Assembly: GCA_013339765.2 (NCBI GenBank)
Contig: CM023449.1
Span: 104,696,417-104,760,416 of the forward strand
Direction: 5' to 3'
DNA from: Haemaphysalis longicornis
Taxonomy: Eukaryota; Arthropoda; Arachnida; Ixodida; Ixodidae
DNA length: 64,000 bases
Numbering within the stretch: the first letter of the stretch is position 1; each line of letters opens with the position of its first letter. The translations under genes were made by a program, and so were the position numbers. This document shows positions 11,952-23,560 of this stretch, in pieces. The notes under the pieces were generated by a model, which was not told the DNA's origin, made no database searches, and worked only from the letters and a program-made list of their open reading frames with translations.

Positions 11952-12884
11952 CTAACAGTCTGCTGAACGATGGCCCTGCTACTTGCATAACGAGCAGTAA
12001 GCCCTCGTCTTAGGTTCCTGCTGGTCAGGAGGCCGGACGACTTCAGGCTGCCTGCCTCTCTCGTCTTCTCGGCTTCTTGCCAAGTTGGTGAGACTTTGCG
12101 CTTCATGGTAGCGGTAGACGGTTTCGACTTGCTGGTCGAGGTTTTTGTAGACCCTGTCTTTGAGAAAAATGGCAAGCTTCCCGTTACAGCGGTTGAACAA
12201 TCGCTAGGCCACTATTTTGTCTGGAAGCATGGCGTACGTCTGCTCTGTTTTGGCCAGCTTCTACCAATTGTCAAAGTAGCCGAGTAGGCGGACCACAAAT
12301 TGACGGCCTGTCTCCGCGTTCTGTGCCTTGGACTCCCTAAACTTGCACCTGTAGCCATTCTCGGTGTATCTGAATTTCTGTAGCAGGGTCTGCTTTAGTT
12401 AAGGGTAATTCATAGCATCATCGTAATACGTGTGGCCAATGGCAGTGAGAGCTTCACCAGTCAAGCACAAGTGTAGGAACAGCTTTCACTTGTCTGAGGG
12501 CCACCCTTTACTGGTTGCCACCCGCTCAAAACGCTTGATGTATGCGTCAAGCTCATCACGATCCCCGTTAAAGGCAGAAATAAACATGTGACAGCTGTGG
12601 AAGCGTTGTGCTGCATTAGGCCCAGTGTCGCCTCCCACATGGTGAGAACTCTGCCACCCTTCCTGGAGCCGCAGCATAAGTTCTACCAGGGCCCTTTCAG
12701 CCTCAATGCGCGCTCTGGTCTTGGACTCTGTCATCTGGGCTAGTATTGCCGCTTCTGTAGCTGCCTCGCGTTCAGTTGCACGCCGGTCCCTTTCTTTCGT
12801 GCGTTCCTCATTAATGCATTCATTTAGAGCTGGAAGAGACAGTCATAACTCCTTCCCGATGCACATCAACTTTTCTAGATGCAT
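11948..12884 (-). pseudogene. Ty3/gypsy gag
   Basis: Probable start ATG at 12884 on the minus strand (MHLEKLMCIGKEL), the N-terminal helix seen in this gag type, 90 bp inside the LTR edge at 12974. A long charged helix follows (ERDRRATEREAATEAAILA, then ESKTRARIEAERALVELML), then the capsid-like segment NGDRDELDAYIKRFERVA near 12500-12560. Stops and shifts interrupt the next part; LAIFLKDRVYKNLDQQV (about 12115-12175) and a zinc-knuckle start (YCSLC, about 11985) show the C-terminal end. Gag packages the element RNA in the cytoplasm. This copy is broken by frameshifts between about 12200 and 12480. Confidence 0.7.
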
Positions 12885-12973
12885 CCTCGCTTCCCACACC
12901 CACTTGCCTGCTGAGTCTGAAGATGAAATTAGAGCACGCAGCCCTGCCTTGGACTCCAGAAATTGAGTCCGCG

Positions 12974-13299
12974 TGTTAAGCAGGCGGGCGTCTGGCCCTC
13001 GGAAGAGGATCGACGACACTTGACCCCATGAATTGAGAACAACTAAAAACATATATTCTTCTGCGGACATACAAACCCTATAGAAAAAAACTATGGATCT
13101 GAACGGCATCAAAAACGCAGCACACGCGCAACACAGAGGAAAAACTAAAACACCAGTCTGAACCAACGTTTGAGCAGAAGGAAAAACGAGGCAATACGCT
13201 CACATTCCAGTCTACTCGGTGCTGGGTGGGATGACATTGGTTCAACGTGTTGTGAGCTCCCCGTGTACGTTGCGGGTGGTCCGAAAACGTGGCGGAAAA
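12974..13299 (-). mobile_element. Ty3/gypsy LTR, copy 2 (shared)
   Basis: 326 bp aligning with 9568-9892. On the plus strand it starts TGTTAAGCAGG and ends GGCGGAAAA; the final ACA of the other copy is mutated to AAA. On its low side is gag sequence (so it is the 5' LTR of the 9.9-12.9 kb body); on its high side is the end of a reverse transcriptase (so it is also the 3' LTR of the 13.3-15.6 kb body). The simplest reading is a tandem pair of elements sharing this LTR. Confidence 0.75.
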
Positions 13300-14130
13300 T
13301 TTTCTTTGTGGCGCCTGTGGAGACGCCGTGGCCGCAGGGTAAGCGTTTGGGTTATGTTTTGCGCAGAGCATCAGTGAGCGGACTCGCCAGCTTGGAATAC
13401 CCGCTATATACTGACGGTAGTATGCGACAAGTCCCAATAAAAGGTCCTCTGGCAGTTTTTGTGGTCGGGTGAGGAGAACCAAAAATTACGAGTAGCTTGA
13501 TCTCTGAGGGTTAGCGGAGACCGCTTTCCATTACATTACCCAGTATCTTACTTTGCGGCGGCCACGGGGGCACTTCTCGAGTTTTACAGTAAGGCCAGCT
13601 TGCTGCCATCACCTCAAGACCTTTCTCAAGTGTCCCAGGTGTCCTTCCCAACTATTGGAAGACAGCGCTACATCGTGGAAGTACGGTACTGCGAAGTCGT
13701 CCGTGCCTCTGAGCCGCTCAGCTAAGGACGATAGGGGCGAACATGCCAAACGGCGCACCAAATGTGGCGTAGCGCGGAGCTCTCTCCGAAAGGGCTGCCT
13801 TCCAGTAGCCACGTGCAAGGTGTTAGGTCGAAGTGCAACTAGCGGCCGTGACCTTCTCTATTCTCTCGTCAAGGGTGAGGATCGGTAAAACTTGATCCCG
13901 TGTCATTGCATTCAACTTCCTCTAGTCAATACACGGCCTGGGATCCTTCCCTGGCGCTTGTACAATTATCATAGGTGTGCTATAGTCGCTTTCACTTTCT
14001 TCGATGAGTCTCAGTTGTAGCAATCGTTTTACGTACTCTTCAAAGAAACCCATTCTCTTCGGAGGCATCCTGTACAGATTAGATTAGATTGAGGTCATGT
14101 TTGCTACTTGTGCGTCATGCGTCACAAGGC
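13300..14130 (-). pseudogene. Ty3/gypsy reverse transcriptase (YxDD lost)
   Basis: Minus-strand frames give YRMPPKRMGFFEEYVKRLL and RLIEESESDYSTPMIIV, then DPRPCID (stop) RKLNAMT near 13900-14070: the N-terminal fingers of a Ty3 RT. Further on come LRGTDDFAVPYFHDVAL and WEGHLGHLRKVLR (13610-13720), where the catalytic Y-x-D-D is Y-F-H-D. GLVAYYRQYI and KLASPLTDALRKT (13350-13480) form the end of the thumb. RNase H is absent: the sequence jumps from the thumb to the LTR within about 40 bp. Several stops and shifts are present. The RT lies downstream of the integrase on the minus strand, the reverse of the usual gypsy order. A diverged second copy is at 32040-32856. Confidence 0.8.
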
Positions 14131-14489
14131 TCGTTCTCCCCGGTCGCTTCGAAAACAATACTTCAACTCCTGGATGACGGCGTGGCGGATCTCTGTCAGC
14201 GCCGTATCGACAATTTTGGCTTGAGTGGTCAAAGTTTCGATTTCCACTGTAGAAAACTCATGCGGGTCTCTACGGATAGCTCTTCCGGTATGTTGAGGGT
14301 GGGGTTGACCAAAGACTTGCGTTGGAGGTATGGTTTCAAGGGTTGGCGTGGAACATTTTCGACACCTCCACTTTACCGGGTAGCTGAACCACCTATTTCG
14401 TAGTGGAGAACTTCTGCAAAACTACAGCTGGGCCCTCCCATAGAATTTCTAGTTTATTCGCTGGTGAAGGCTTATGAATCGTGACTTAG

Positions 14490-15630
14490 TCATTAGGGAT
14501 GAAAGACCTTTCTCTGGAACTGCGGTCGTAGTACACTTTTGAATATTCCCTGCATGCTTTCATTATCTATTCCGAAAAGTTCTCTGCCTTGTTTATTGCT
14601 TCCAAGCACTTTCGTACATATTCCACGAGTGCAAGGTTTTCTGTCCGACCTTCTCACACCCCGCTTATAATGACCGTAGGAGATCTTAGATCCCTGCCGT
14701 AAAATAACTCTGCCGGCGAAAATGCGGTCAATTGTGTGGGGCAGAACTAAGCGCCAATAAGGTGGCCGGCAAGCAGGCATCCCAATCTGGTTGTGCTCGA
14801 AACAAATCGCGAGAAAAACCCGCTGTTGTGTGGAGTCGCTTCGCTCAACGCTGTTTAATTGAGGGTGGCAGACAGAGCTATGAATGGACTTCACTGCGCA
14901 GCGTTCAAGGAAGGTAGTAGTAAAAGCGCTGGTGAACTCGCTCCTCTGATCGCTTTGTATTTCCACGGGAAAACCCACTTGGGCAAAGACTTACAGCAAA
15001 GTGTCAACCACTTTGGCAGAAGACAGCTCTTTCAGAGGTACTGTTTCGGGAAATTGAGAGTGCGCACAGGTATGTCAGCAAGTACTTGTTGCATCTGTGT
15101 GAGTGGAAGGGGTCCTATGACATCTATCACAAACCGCTTAAAAGGCTCCGTTTTAATAGGGACAACTGCCATCGAAACTTTACATTTGTAACGTGGTTTG
15201 CCCATGCGTTGACAACTTCCGCAGGAGCGAACAAAGTGATCTACATCGTGAAAGCAACTCGGCCCGTAAAATTCCTGGGGGCGGAGGGTCTGGGTCTTTT
15301 TCGCACCCGAACTGGCCGGACCAGCCGCCACCATGGGAGAGCTGAAGCAGATTTTGTTGGTACGTCGCCGGCACTATCAGCTGATCGTAGATCAGCCCTC
15401 GCATATCCTGATAACGCCAGAACAAACGGCCACCTTTTTTGTGGAGAAGAACCGAGCTGGTCATACGTGCTTGACATCGGCTCCGAAGATGTTTGACGAG
15501 AGGCCCGGTGATTGATGCAAACCCATTACTACCATTACCCATTACTACCAATAATTTTACTACTATGACTTCCACGAAGTGGCAAGGAACCCGTGGGTAC
15601 CAAAGTTCGTGGAGGAAACCCATTTCTTTG
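14490..15630 (-). pseudogene. Ty3/gypsy integrase (zinc finger and DDE core)
   Basis: The frame at 15180-15623 gives GGRLFWRYQDMRGLIYDQLI then LSHGGGWSGQFGCEKD (second zinc His replaced by Gln). 15032-15334 gives HDVDHFVRSCGSCQRMGK and KRFVIDVIGPLP, carrying the C-x-x-C and the first catalytic Asp. 14493-14978 begins GFPVEIQSDQRSEFTSAF with the second Asp, and SVCHPQLNSVER supplies the catalytic Glu, 35 residues further on. All three catalytic residues survive but the frame is broken into at least three pieces. Integrase would insert element cDNA into the genome. On the minus strand it precedes the RT at 13300-14130. Confidence 0.8.
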
Positions 15631-15768
15631 GATTTTGGAAGACTTTATGCGAGCGCCGAGTCACTGCGAGTCAAGCCTAATCGGTGCGAGGCCTAGCTGC
15701 TAAGCGTAGGCGTGTCCCGGCAAGGTCGACGACCCTTTGATGACCGAGCTGTGAGGTTGTTAAAAAAA

Positions 15769-17696
15769 ATGGGCTCCGCCTTACGTGTAGAGGTGGAAGG
15801 AGTGGAAATCCAGCTAGATCAAATTTTCAAAGCTCTCGGGTGGCGAGTCGCCGGAGAAAAGGAGACTCCGTGAAGCAGCGACAACTAAACCTAATTACGA
15901 CCAAGCCGCAGCAGGATGTCGGCGGTAGCAAACAGGGCAATCAACGCCTGAAGAACTTCAAGAGCAAGCTGCTTAAAGCAGCATGAATGCCAGAATTACC
16001 AAAGGAGGACATGAAGATCGTCGTGCGACCCAGGGTAGGCCTGGACATCAGCGAAGTCTCATGGTTCCAGATCAGCAGAGCCATCGTCGCCGCCGTGAAC
16101 GTGAGCGAGGAAGAAGCGAGGCAAGACGTAAAATGCCCGAACAAGCAACCAAATATTATAATTGTCAGGACCCCGAGCAGCAAGAACGCCGAGCACTACG
16201 CAGCGGTCAGTAACCTAACCGTCTACGGAGCCAAACACGAGGTTAGTGTATATGAATCGAACCCTCGCGGCACCGTCAAGGGAGTGATCCGAGGGGTCCC
16301 GCTGACGGACTCCTCTCAGGAAATCAACGACTTCATAGTGCACTGCACTGCAAGCCAACCGCATGTACAAGTATATGTCGGTGGTCATAGCTTTTGAAGG
16401 CCCCAAGGTACGGAACTACTTAAAGTACGTGACAATAAATACTGGCACCGACCAAAAATGTATAAAACCCAAAAAGACATTTCGGCTCCAGTACAGGTGC
16501 CTTGTTAACAACCCTTCCGTCCAAGCCTCGATTTCATCAACAAGTACGGCAACCTGCTGGTCGAGTGCTCGCTATACCGCAGGCAGATCGAATGTGCTTC
16601 CAGTGCGGCCGCCTCGGTCACGCATGGCTGTATGCCGAACCAAACGAACCGCATCAGCCACGGCTGCGGCGTCCAGAACCCCGACGCAATTCACAAATGT
16701 AAGCCGGCGTGCAGCGTCTGCGAGGGCGACCATTTAACCGCGGACAAAGAACGTAAAGGAAGGTACAAGATGCCGTGCATGGTACGCAAGCAAAGTTGGG
16801 AACGACAAGGAGCTAATCAGTCGCCGCATTGGTTTGACGGGTCGTCGTTTGGACGCCGAGGCCGCTTCATGACCAGGTGAGAGAGAAGCGTGAGTGCAGC
16901 GAGAAGAGATTCGCGAGCGACGGCACCTGCCGGCGACGCCACCCCAACGGGCGCCCGCAGAAGCGAGTCGCGTTCAAGGTCCAAGCAGAAGACCAAGCGG
17001 AACGTCAAAAGAAATAGGTGGGCTGGGCTGCTGGCCTCCCGTCGCTCTTACCGGCAGCAACTTCCCTTCCCTCGTCCCCACCACTCCGACCACCCCTTCT
17101 AGTCGCGAGAAATGTAAGCAATGCTAAGAAGTCAAGCAAATGATAGAGAAGCAGAATCAAGAGATCAGAGCACAATTAGAGCGTGTCGAGGAGCTAGATA
17201 AATCAAAGAGCTGTAACAACAGCAGTAGTAGTAACCACGGAGATGCCAATGAGGTCAAGAGAGAGGTAGCCAAAGAGACACCCTCTGGCCATCGCCGACG
17301 ATGGCGTCGGAGCCGGAGACACCGCCGACAACAGCACTAGTACCAATGGACGAAGAGAAGGACGAACAAGCGGCCGTGGATACAACCACTGATACTACCG
17401 CCGCTCACACGATCCCGACGGTTATGAATGTGTTGTCGCAGCTCACCAAGAACGTAGCGCATATTTCCAACCACGTAACTCAATTCATCGAGCAAGTAGG
17501 CAACCTAACCACAAGAGTAGGTAACATTGAAGAAAAATACAACAGTTTATCCAAGAGAATGTCGACATTCCACGCAAAACTGAGACACGCCACGGTAATT
17601 ATGAAGAAAATGAATCGAGTTGCGCTGAGACGCAGGCCACGAGAAGTTACCACCTCAAAAAGCAAGGCTACCACCCAACATGCAGAAGAAGACTAA
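15769..17696 (+). pseudogene. LINE ORF1 protein (RNA-binding, zinc knuckles)
   Basis: Starts at ATG 15769 (MGSALRVEVEGVEI), in a context of A-run then ATG, and meets a stop after about 45 codons. The second part (from 15987) begins MPELPKEDMKIVVRPR, matching the same protein at 29700 on the minus strand, and includes the RNA-recognition-like region KGVIRGVPLTDSSQEI. A first zinc knuckle CFQCGRLGHAWLYA (about 16590-16630) has lost its last Cys; a second, CSVCEGDHLTAD, lies near 16715-16745. The C-terminal region 17301-17696 is Thr/Ala-rich with a coiled-coil-like stretch. ORF1p coats LINE RNA. At least four frame breaks are visible. Confidence 0.75.
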
Positions 17697-19188
17697 GAGC
17701 AAGCAGAAAGAGACCATGACATTATTCAAATAGAACTGCAGGGGCGTAAGACACAAGGTCACGCAACTTGAGTTACACGTGGACAAACTAGAACAAAAAG
17801 CAGACGTCATTTCTCTGCAGGAAACCAATGGCCGAGTCAAGCTCGCGGGGTACATTAATTACACGGACCCCAGCAAGATGGGCGCGGCGACCAAGGTGCG
17901 CAGTAACGTGGCGGCTCCCGGCACGTTACTGCCCAACGCGGCTTCGAGCACACCGTAATCGAAATTCATGGCAGAAAAGTGGGAAACGCCAGTAATGTGT
18001 TCTTTCTGAACGCCTATGACCAGCCTCAGAGAGGAGCAGTCTACTTTGAGGGCACCATCATAGACTGCGTACAAGAAGCAAAAAGGAGACCGATAGTCTT
18101 ATTAGGAGGCTTCAACGCTGCTCACACGCAGTGGGGTTACAAGTACTAGTCCAAGAGGGGGAAGCAACTCGCAAATGTGCCAGAAGACCACGACATGAAG
18201 CTGGTAAACTAGCCGGGAGTAGCGACCAGGACGGGCACGAGCACGGCGAGAGACACCACCGCGGACCTGACGCTAAGACGCGGGGACATCGATGTTGCCT
18301 GGCACAATACAGGGGAGAACCTGGGCTCGGACCACGACGTAATCTGTGTGACCCCCCGGGGACCTAATATAAAGGCAAAACTGGGATATGGCAGCATCAC
18401 GTACCGGGACCGCCTGCGCAAAAAAGCCGAAGCGGAAGACGACGACGTTGAAGATAGCGAGGACGTGCGCCGAGAAGCAACGCGAATTAGTCGAGAAGTG
18501 CCCGCAGAAGATAGCCACACCAACGCAGGTTTCCATCGTGGACAGCAGGCTAGCCCACATGTGGGAGTCCAGACACGGGCTCACCCTACGATGGAAGAGG
18601 CAGAGACACAAGAAGCTGCGGAAACGCATCCACGACCTCAACACACAAGCACCCGAGTTTGCGATCCAAGTATGCAGGGATAACTGTAGGAAGGTCTGCG
18701 ACAGTCTCCAGGGCACCTTGTCTACCAAAATGACGTTGAAACTGCTGAGGGACCTACTATACCTACTGAAGAGCAATAGCGCAGGTGCCCGCGACCTCGC
18801 CCGAACGATCAGGTTCTACGATGGGGACGGGGACAAGCTTGTCCGAGAACTCACATGGAAGTACCTTGAAACGGAAAAGAGCGGCAACCGTCTCTAGCGT
18901 ACAACGAGGTCTTCAACAAAGGCATGTACGCGCCGTTCACCGAACTGCAGTTTATCGCGGCCATAGACGAGAGCAACCAAGCCAGCACACCGGGCATCGA
19001 CATTATTACCTACAGGGTCCTAAGGAAAAGGAGCAAAAACAGTCAGACGGAGCTTCTGGACCTAGCCAACACAGCGTAGGAGAAGGGCTGGTTACCCGAA
19101 AAATAAACGAAAGCAGAGGTTCGCTTTATTCCGAAGCCGAGGAAGCCACCCCACGTCGACAACCTGCGACCCATCTGTCTCACATCAT

Positions 19189-20626
19189 TGTCACAAAACC
19201 CTCCCCCGGACAATTGCGTCCGCTAGCAAAACCCAAAGGGCGCGAGACAACAGTTATATATTTTTTAGCAGGGCGGCCGCCCCGTGAAAGTTCACGTGGG
19301 CCGAGATTGCTGGGGTGAATTAAATCAACGGAGATGCTCGACTGCGTTTTTAGTATATAAGTTTGCTACACGAACAAAAGATTACAGGGCAACGCCCGAC
19401 ATAAGAAAAAAAGAAGCGTTCACACTGCCATCGGCCTTGTGCGCTTAGGCACTAATCTGCCGTACACTAAGCGCACGTGCGCGCTGAGAGGCTAGCGCAC
19501 GGCGCTACTACATAGTAACAAAACCATGGAAAAACCACATACACAAGGGAGCCACTACGGCGACACTCGTTCCGCCGTGGCCTACGCCACAACCTTCGAC
19601 CTCGGAAACATAACTCAGACAGCTGTACGCGACACGTGAAACACTCTAGAGGCAAACACCTGTTTAAACCTCGACAACGCAACTACCAAAAAAATGCTAA
19701 GTACGCAACCCGCATAACACTCTAGAGGCAAAAACGTGTTTAAACCTCGACAACGCAACTACCAAAAAAATGCTAACAAGTACGCAACACGAATAAACCC
19801 TCTAGGGGACAAGCATCGGTAACCCCCGACAGAGCACGCACTATAAAAAACATCTAACTGAACACGGCATCGAGCTGAACACGGCAAGCGAAATGCCCAA
19901 CAACATCATTACCCTCAAAACACACTACTACAAACAAGACACACACATAAAAAACTCTCAACTTGTTAACTACAAGCGACGCCGGAAGAAAAAATCCCAA
20001 AGGAGGCGTATCTCTTAATGCGATGCAACAAACAATTACGAAGCAGAGGCGCGGCAAAGGAAAGTCTCAACCAGTCAAGCAGAACCTGCTGGTTCACCAG
20101 CGGCAAGTCACGACGAGGTGGAGCCAGCCTCGCCGGGCCGCCGCTTACGTGTTTCGGGGCTCTGGGGTGGGGAAGCTGGTCGGCCATGGGACTCGCGACG
20201 ACGGGCGAACTCGAGCGCTAAGCCGAGGCGTTGTTCGATCCGCCGCAAGCCTACCTAGGTACTTCCGCTAAAGCGTGTCACCCCGGACTCTTCCCCGCGT
20301 AGCACGTTCAAGATTTTCTAGCCGACGGCCCTCAGCGCCGCTTGCGCTCGCTTAAAAAACCTCCGCCCGCCGCTGGCCACAATCGCCCACGCACGTGCGA
20401 GCTAGCGATCGTAACGTCACTCCCCGCAACTGCACGTCCGCTGGAATGTGGCAGCCCGCTTTTGCCCTCGCAGCAGGTCTCGCGAAAGGAAGGACACGAG
20501 TACAAAAGCCGAAGGGAGACCCCGCATTTCACAGCGCGACGCAAGAATTGCCGATCCTCGTCAGGGACGCCGGCATGTCGACCGCCCGAAGAAAAAAATG
20601 GAAGGCCTGGCCTGCAGTTTGCGACA
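19189..20626. mobile_element. Solo LTR (1,438 bp) with 5-bp target duplication
   Basis: It begins TGTCACAAA and ends TTTGCGACA, which are inverted complements with one mismatch, i.e. TGT...ACA ends. The target ATCAT is present on both sides (19184-19188 and 20627-20631). Removing the insert restores the LINE reading frame: LRPICLTS before it joins VGKVVERMALKRL after it. No gag or pol frame is found inside, and length, ends and 5-bp duplication fit a solo LTR of a Ty3-like element. A TATA-like word AGTATATAAG occurs near 19371 and an AATAAA near 19791. It also contains a short tandem array (19641-19815). The family is unknown. Confidence 0.75.
19641..19815. repeat. Tandem repeat inside the solo LTR, period 76-79 bp
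   Basis: ACACTCTAGAGGCAAA at 19641 recurs at 19717, followed in both by TGTTTAAACCTCGACAACGC and an A-run. A third partial unit (ACCCTCTAGGGG) begins near 19796. The first two units are about 90% alike, so the array is younger than the decay of the surrounding LINE. Such arrays in LTRs can act as enhancer repeats, but nothing here proves it. Confidence 0.75.
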
Positions 20627-22729
20627 ATCATTCGTGGGGAAGGTGGTCGAACGCATGGCATTGAAGAGACTGCAGAAGCACCTAGACACCACCCACCAGA
20701 TGGCACCGACCATGTAGGTTTTCCGAGGGCACCTTAGCACGCAAGAAATCCTAGTGCTGCTACACGAACTGGGGATCAAAAAAAGAACCACACCCCGAGG
20801 GCGATCCTGGCGCTCGACCTCAAGGGAGCTTTTGACCACGTAATCCCCGACAGTATACGTCGTAACTTGCGAGACACAAAGTATAGAGAGCGAACGTTCA
20901 AGTACGACCGGGACTTCCTGAGTATTAGAACGGCAAAGATTAGGATCGGGGAGGAGACGTTGCAGCCGATACTGCTGGGAGACAGGGACACCCCGCAAGG
21001 GTCGGTACTATCTCCGCTGCTCTTCAACCTGGCGTTACTCCCGCTCCCTGCCCTGCTCCAAGGCATAGTGAGCATTGGCCACGCTCTCTATGCGGGCGTC
21101 TCTCTCCGTCTCACGCTCTCTCCATCGTGTGGACGTCTACAGCGGGGTCGGAGAATTCGATGGCAGAGACCCTTCCAAGAGTTTCCGACAGCGTACACGT
21201 CTATGCAAAGGCATGCGGTCTCGACTGCTCCGCACAAAAATCAGAGATCCTAATAATAAAGCCCCATAAAAAAAAGAAGAGCAAGCGAAGGTGCGTATTA
21301 CCATAGACGAGACGAATGTAACACAAACCCCGCAATCCCGAATCCTGGGAGTGATCCTCCCGAACAACGACAAGGTGGCCGCGGCACTAAACAAGATCAA
21401 GACCACCATGGAACAGTTCACTACCATGATACGAAGGGTCAGAAATAGGCGAAGAGGACTGAAGGAAGACGTCGCGCATCGCGCACTTGGTGCAGTACTT
21501 CCAGCTACTCAAGAAAGACACAAATCAACTGAACGCGATCGTACGCAAAGCAACAAAGGTAGCGCTAGGTATCCCGCGCCACTCGTCCACTGGGACCTGC
21601 TAGGCATGGCCAAACACAATACAGTGGAGAGTTGGTAAAAGCCCACCTCTCCACGCCGAGTGTGCCTCAGCCAAACCTTGGTGGGCGAAATAGTACTGGC
21701 CAAGCTGGGCTGGCAAAAGGCCGACCACAAGAAAATGGGACCTTTCCGCAAGATTTGGGCTAAGAAAATGGAAAGCAAACCCCGGCTCAGTAACATGAGG
21801 CCAGGTCACAACGACGGGCGCAGAGAGGCCATGGTCAAGGTCATCATCGAAATGCTAAGACAACCGGAAGTACAACAAGATTCAACGGGGGCCACCCTCT
21901 AGACGGACGAATCTCTACCCAAGTTTTCGACACGAGCCGCGATATCGGTCACGACACAGGACGCGCTAGTGACGTGCGCATTTGCCAAAACAGCGTTCCT
22001 GGAGGAAGCAGAAGAGGCGGCAATCGCCTTGGAACGCACGCTACATAACGCGAGCAAAGTAATCTCGGACTCGCAAAAAGCGTTTGGTAACTATAAAAAG
22101 GGCAGGTGTCACGGACGGCACTCAGAATATTAGACGGTGGAATACGCCGCATAACCGAACAGAAAGTCGAACAGATATGGCTCACTCAGGGTTGATGAAA
22201 ACGAACTCGCCCACCAGCTTGCCCGAGAACTTAAACACCGGGCAGACGAGCACTTGCCGCAGGCTATAACGACTTACAAGGACATCACGAGCCACTACAG
22301 GGAAGGCAGACGGCGGTAGCCTGACCCGTACAAATCGCTCACAGAGCGGAGCAAACGATCTATGGGCCGGTACAAGCAGGATCATTAGCGAAACTCTCTC
22401 CAAAGCAGAATGTAGCCCGAGAGATACGAGAAAGAGTGTAGCTTCTGTGGGCAATTCGGAAGCTCCGGCACGTCATCAGAGAGTGCGATGTCACCAAGAC
22501 CAGCCTCCACTCCTTGCCCAACCCCCAACCCTTCCCACACCCCTTAACGAGCGGAGGGAGACCTTGCTAACCAGCACCGTTTGGGAAGACTCGCTCGTCC
22601 TGATATCTAGGTGCCAGGCAGCCGGTGAAGCATACGGTTTCCAGGAAACCAACCCATCTGGCACGTAGTCGCCGCCATTTTGCGTGGCTAAATAAAGTTG
22701 TTGTCTCTCACGTTTATTGTAAAGGGGTA

Positions 22730-23560
22730 CGTTCTTTTTTGACAGCTTCCGCCTTTGAATCATGTAGTTTTTATATACTAGTATCCTTTTCTTGGTCTCT
22801 TTCAAACTTCTCTCTGTCTACTTCTACTAGGCACTCGCAACTCGTGCACGACGGGGGTAACACATGGTCCCGCGCCTCTTTAGTTATCTCCTCATCATCA
22901 GGAATCTGCTGTGCCTCCCGATTAAGCTTAATTCTGTAGCATCTCTCACTACTCTTGCTTTCTCCACTACTGTCTCTTCCGAAAACCAGTCTTTTCTTTC
23001 CGGTTTACATTTCCTCTCTCAACGGACTCGCCAGTTATAATATTTAAAGGGAGTGGGAGAGCTTACCTTTCCTGTATCGGAACTGGATCCCGGCTATCAC
23101 TGGAGTGGCTACGATTTGTTCGAAAACAGATACAATAAAGCGAGGGGAAGCTTTGCTGAAACGGCTGCTTTGTTACCAACATGCCATAATGCCCTTCTAT
23201 TTTGACAGGTACCCCGGGAAACAAACGTGGATTTCCCTGCACTGCTTGCCTAATTCATGCGCATTCTGCAAGAAAATCAGTTGGCTCCAAGTAAGAAGGG
23301 AAAACCACGTTCATTGTGGCTGCCGAGTCCATCTGAACTCTGCGGGTTTACAGTGAACTAGCGGATCCATGGCCACAGGAGCGCACGTTTTCATCGTCAC
23401 CGTCCACGTAGGAGCAAACTATACGTGGGTACTGGCATTTAGCCGCTAAGTAGCCGGGTTTGAAGGCCCTTGATACACACAGGGCGCCTTTGAGAGTCAA
23501 AGTTTTTTTTGTTAAGCAGTCTGTTATGGTATGGAAGGCGGACACGAGTCCATGGCTTAG
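22730..23560 (-). pseudogene. Ty3/gypsy protease (DSA type) and pre-integrase linker
   Basis: GYLAAKCQYPR near 23440 is the tail of a CCHC zinc knuckle. The protease follows: MDSAATMNVVFPSYLEPTDF, in which DSA takes the place of DTG/DSG. The family is known to carry variants at the third residue, so this could be functional or a mutation. PVKIEGHYGMLVTKQPF and a C-terminal strand (about 23110-23220) complete the fold. The linker (ESSERCYRIKLNREAQ, CTSCECLVEVDREKF) runs to 22740 and resembles the region before the integrase. Stops occur between knuckle and protease and inside the protease. Confidence 0.65.

Larger units (their letters stand above)
17716..22668 (+). pseudogene. LINE ORF2: endonuclease, reverse transcriptase, RNase H
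   Basis: The endonuclease starts at about 17716 with NCRGVRHK preceded by a stop where Trp is expected; ADVISLQETN holds the catalytic Glu. The G-D-F-N motif reads GGFNAAHTQWGY (Asp to Gly, about 18100). The SDH motif is intact (LGSDHDVICV, about 18320). The RT begins near 18940 (PGIDIITYRVL), is split by the LTR at 19189-20626, and resumes with VGKVVERMALKRLQ, LALDLKGAFD, then TPQGSVLSPLLFNLALLPLP (20990-21050). The Y-A-D-D box reads YAGV (about 21090). An RNase H-like remnant lies at about 21940-22150, and the C-terminal end (RCQAAGEAYGF) ends at 22668. Endonuclease, RT and frame are all damaged. Confidence 0.8.
15640..22712 (+). mobile_element. I-type LINE, nearly full length, interrupted by a solo LTR
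   Basis: A two-ORF non-LTR retrotransposon: short 5' leader (about 15650-15768), ORF1 from 15769, ORF2 from 17716, and a short 3' UTR ending CTAAATAAAGTTGTTG about 22690-22710. Endonuclease, RT, RNase H and a C-terminal zinc-finger region can all be traced, the combination typical of the I superfamily. Removing the LTR at 19189-20626 and its duplicated target leaves about 5.6 kb. Both ORFs carry many stops and shifts, so the copy is dead. It lies between two minus-strand Ty3 pieces. I could not find a convincing target duplication for the LINE itself. Confidence 0.8.
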
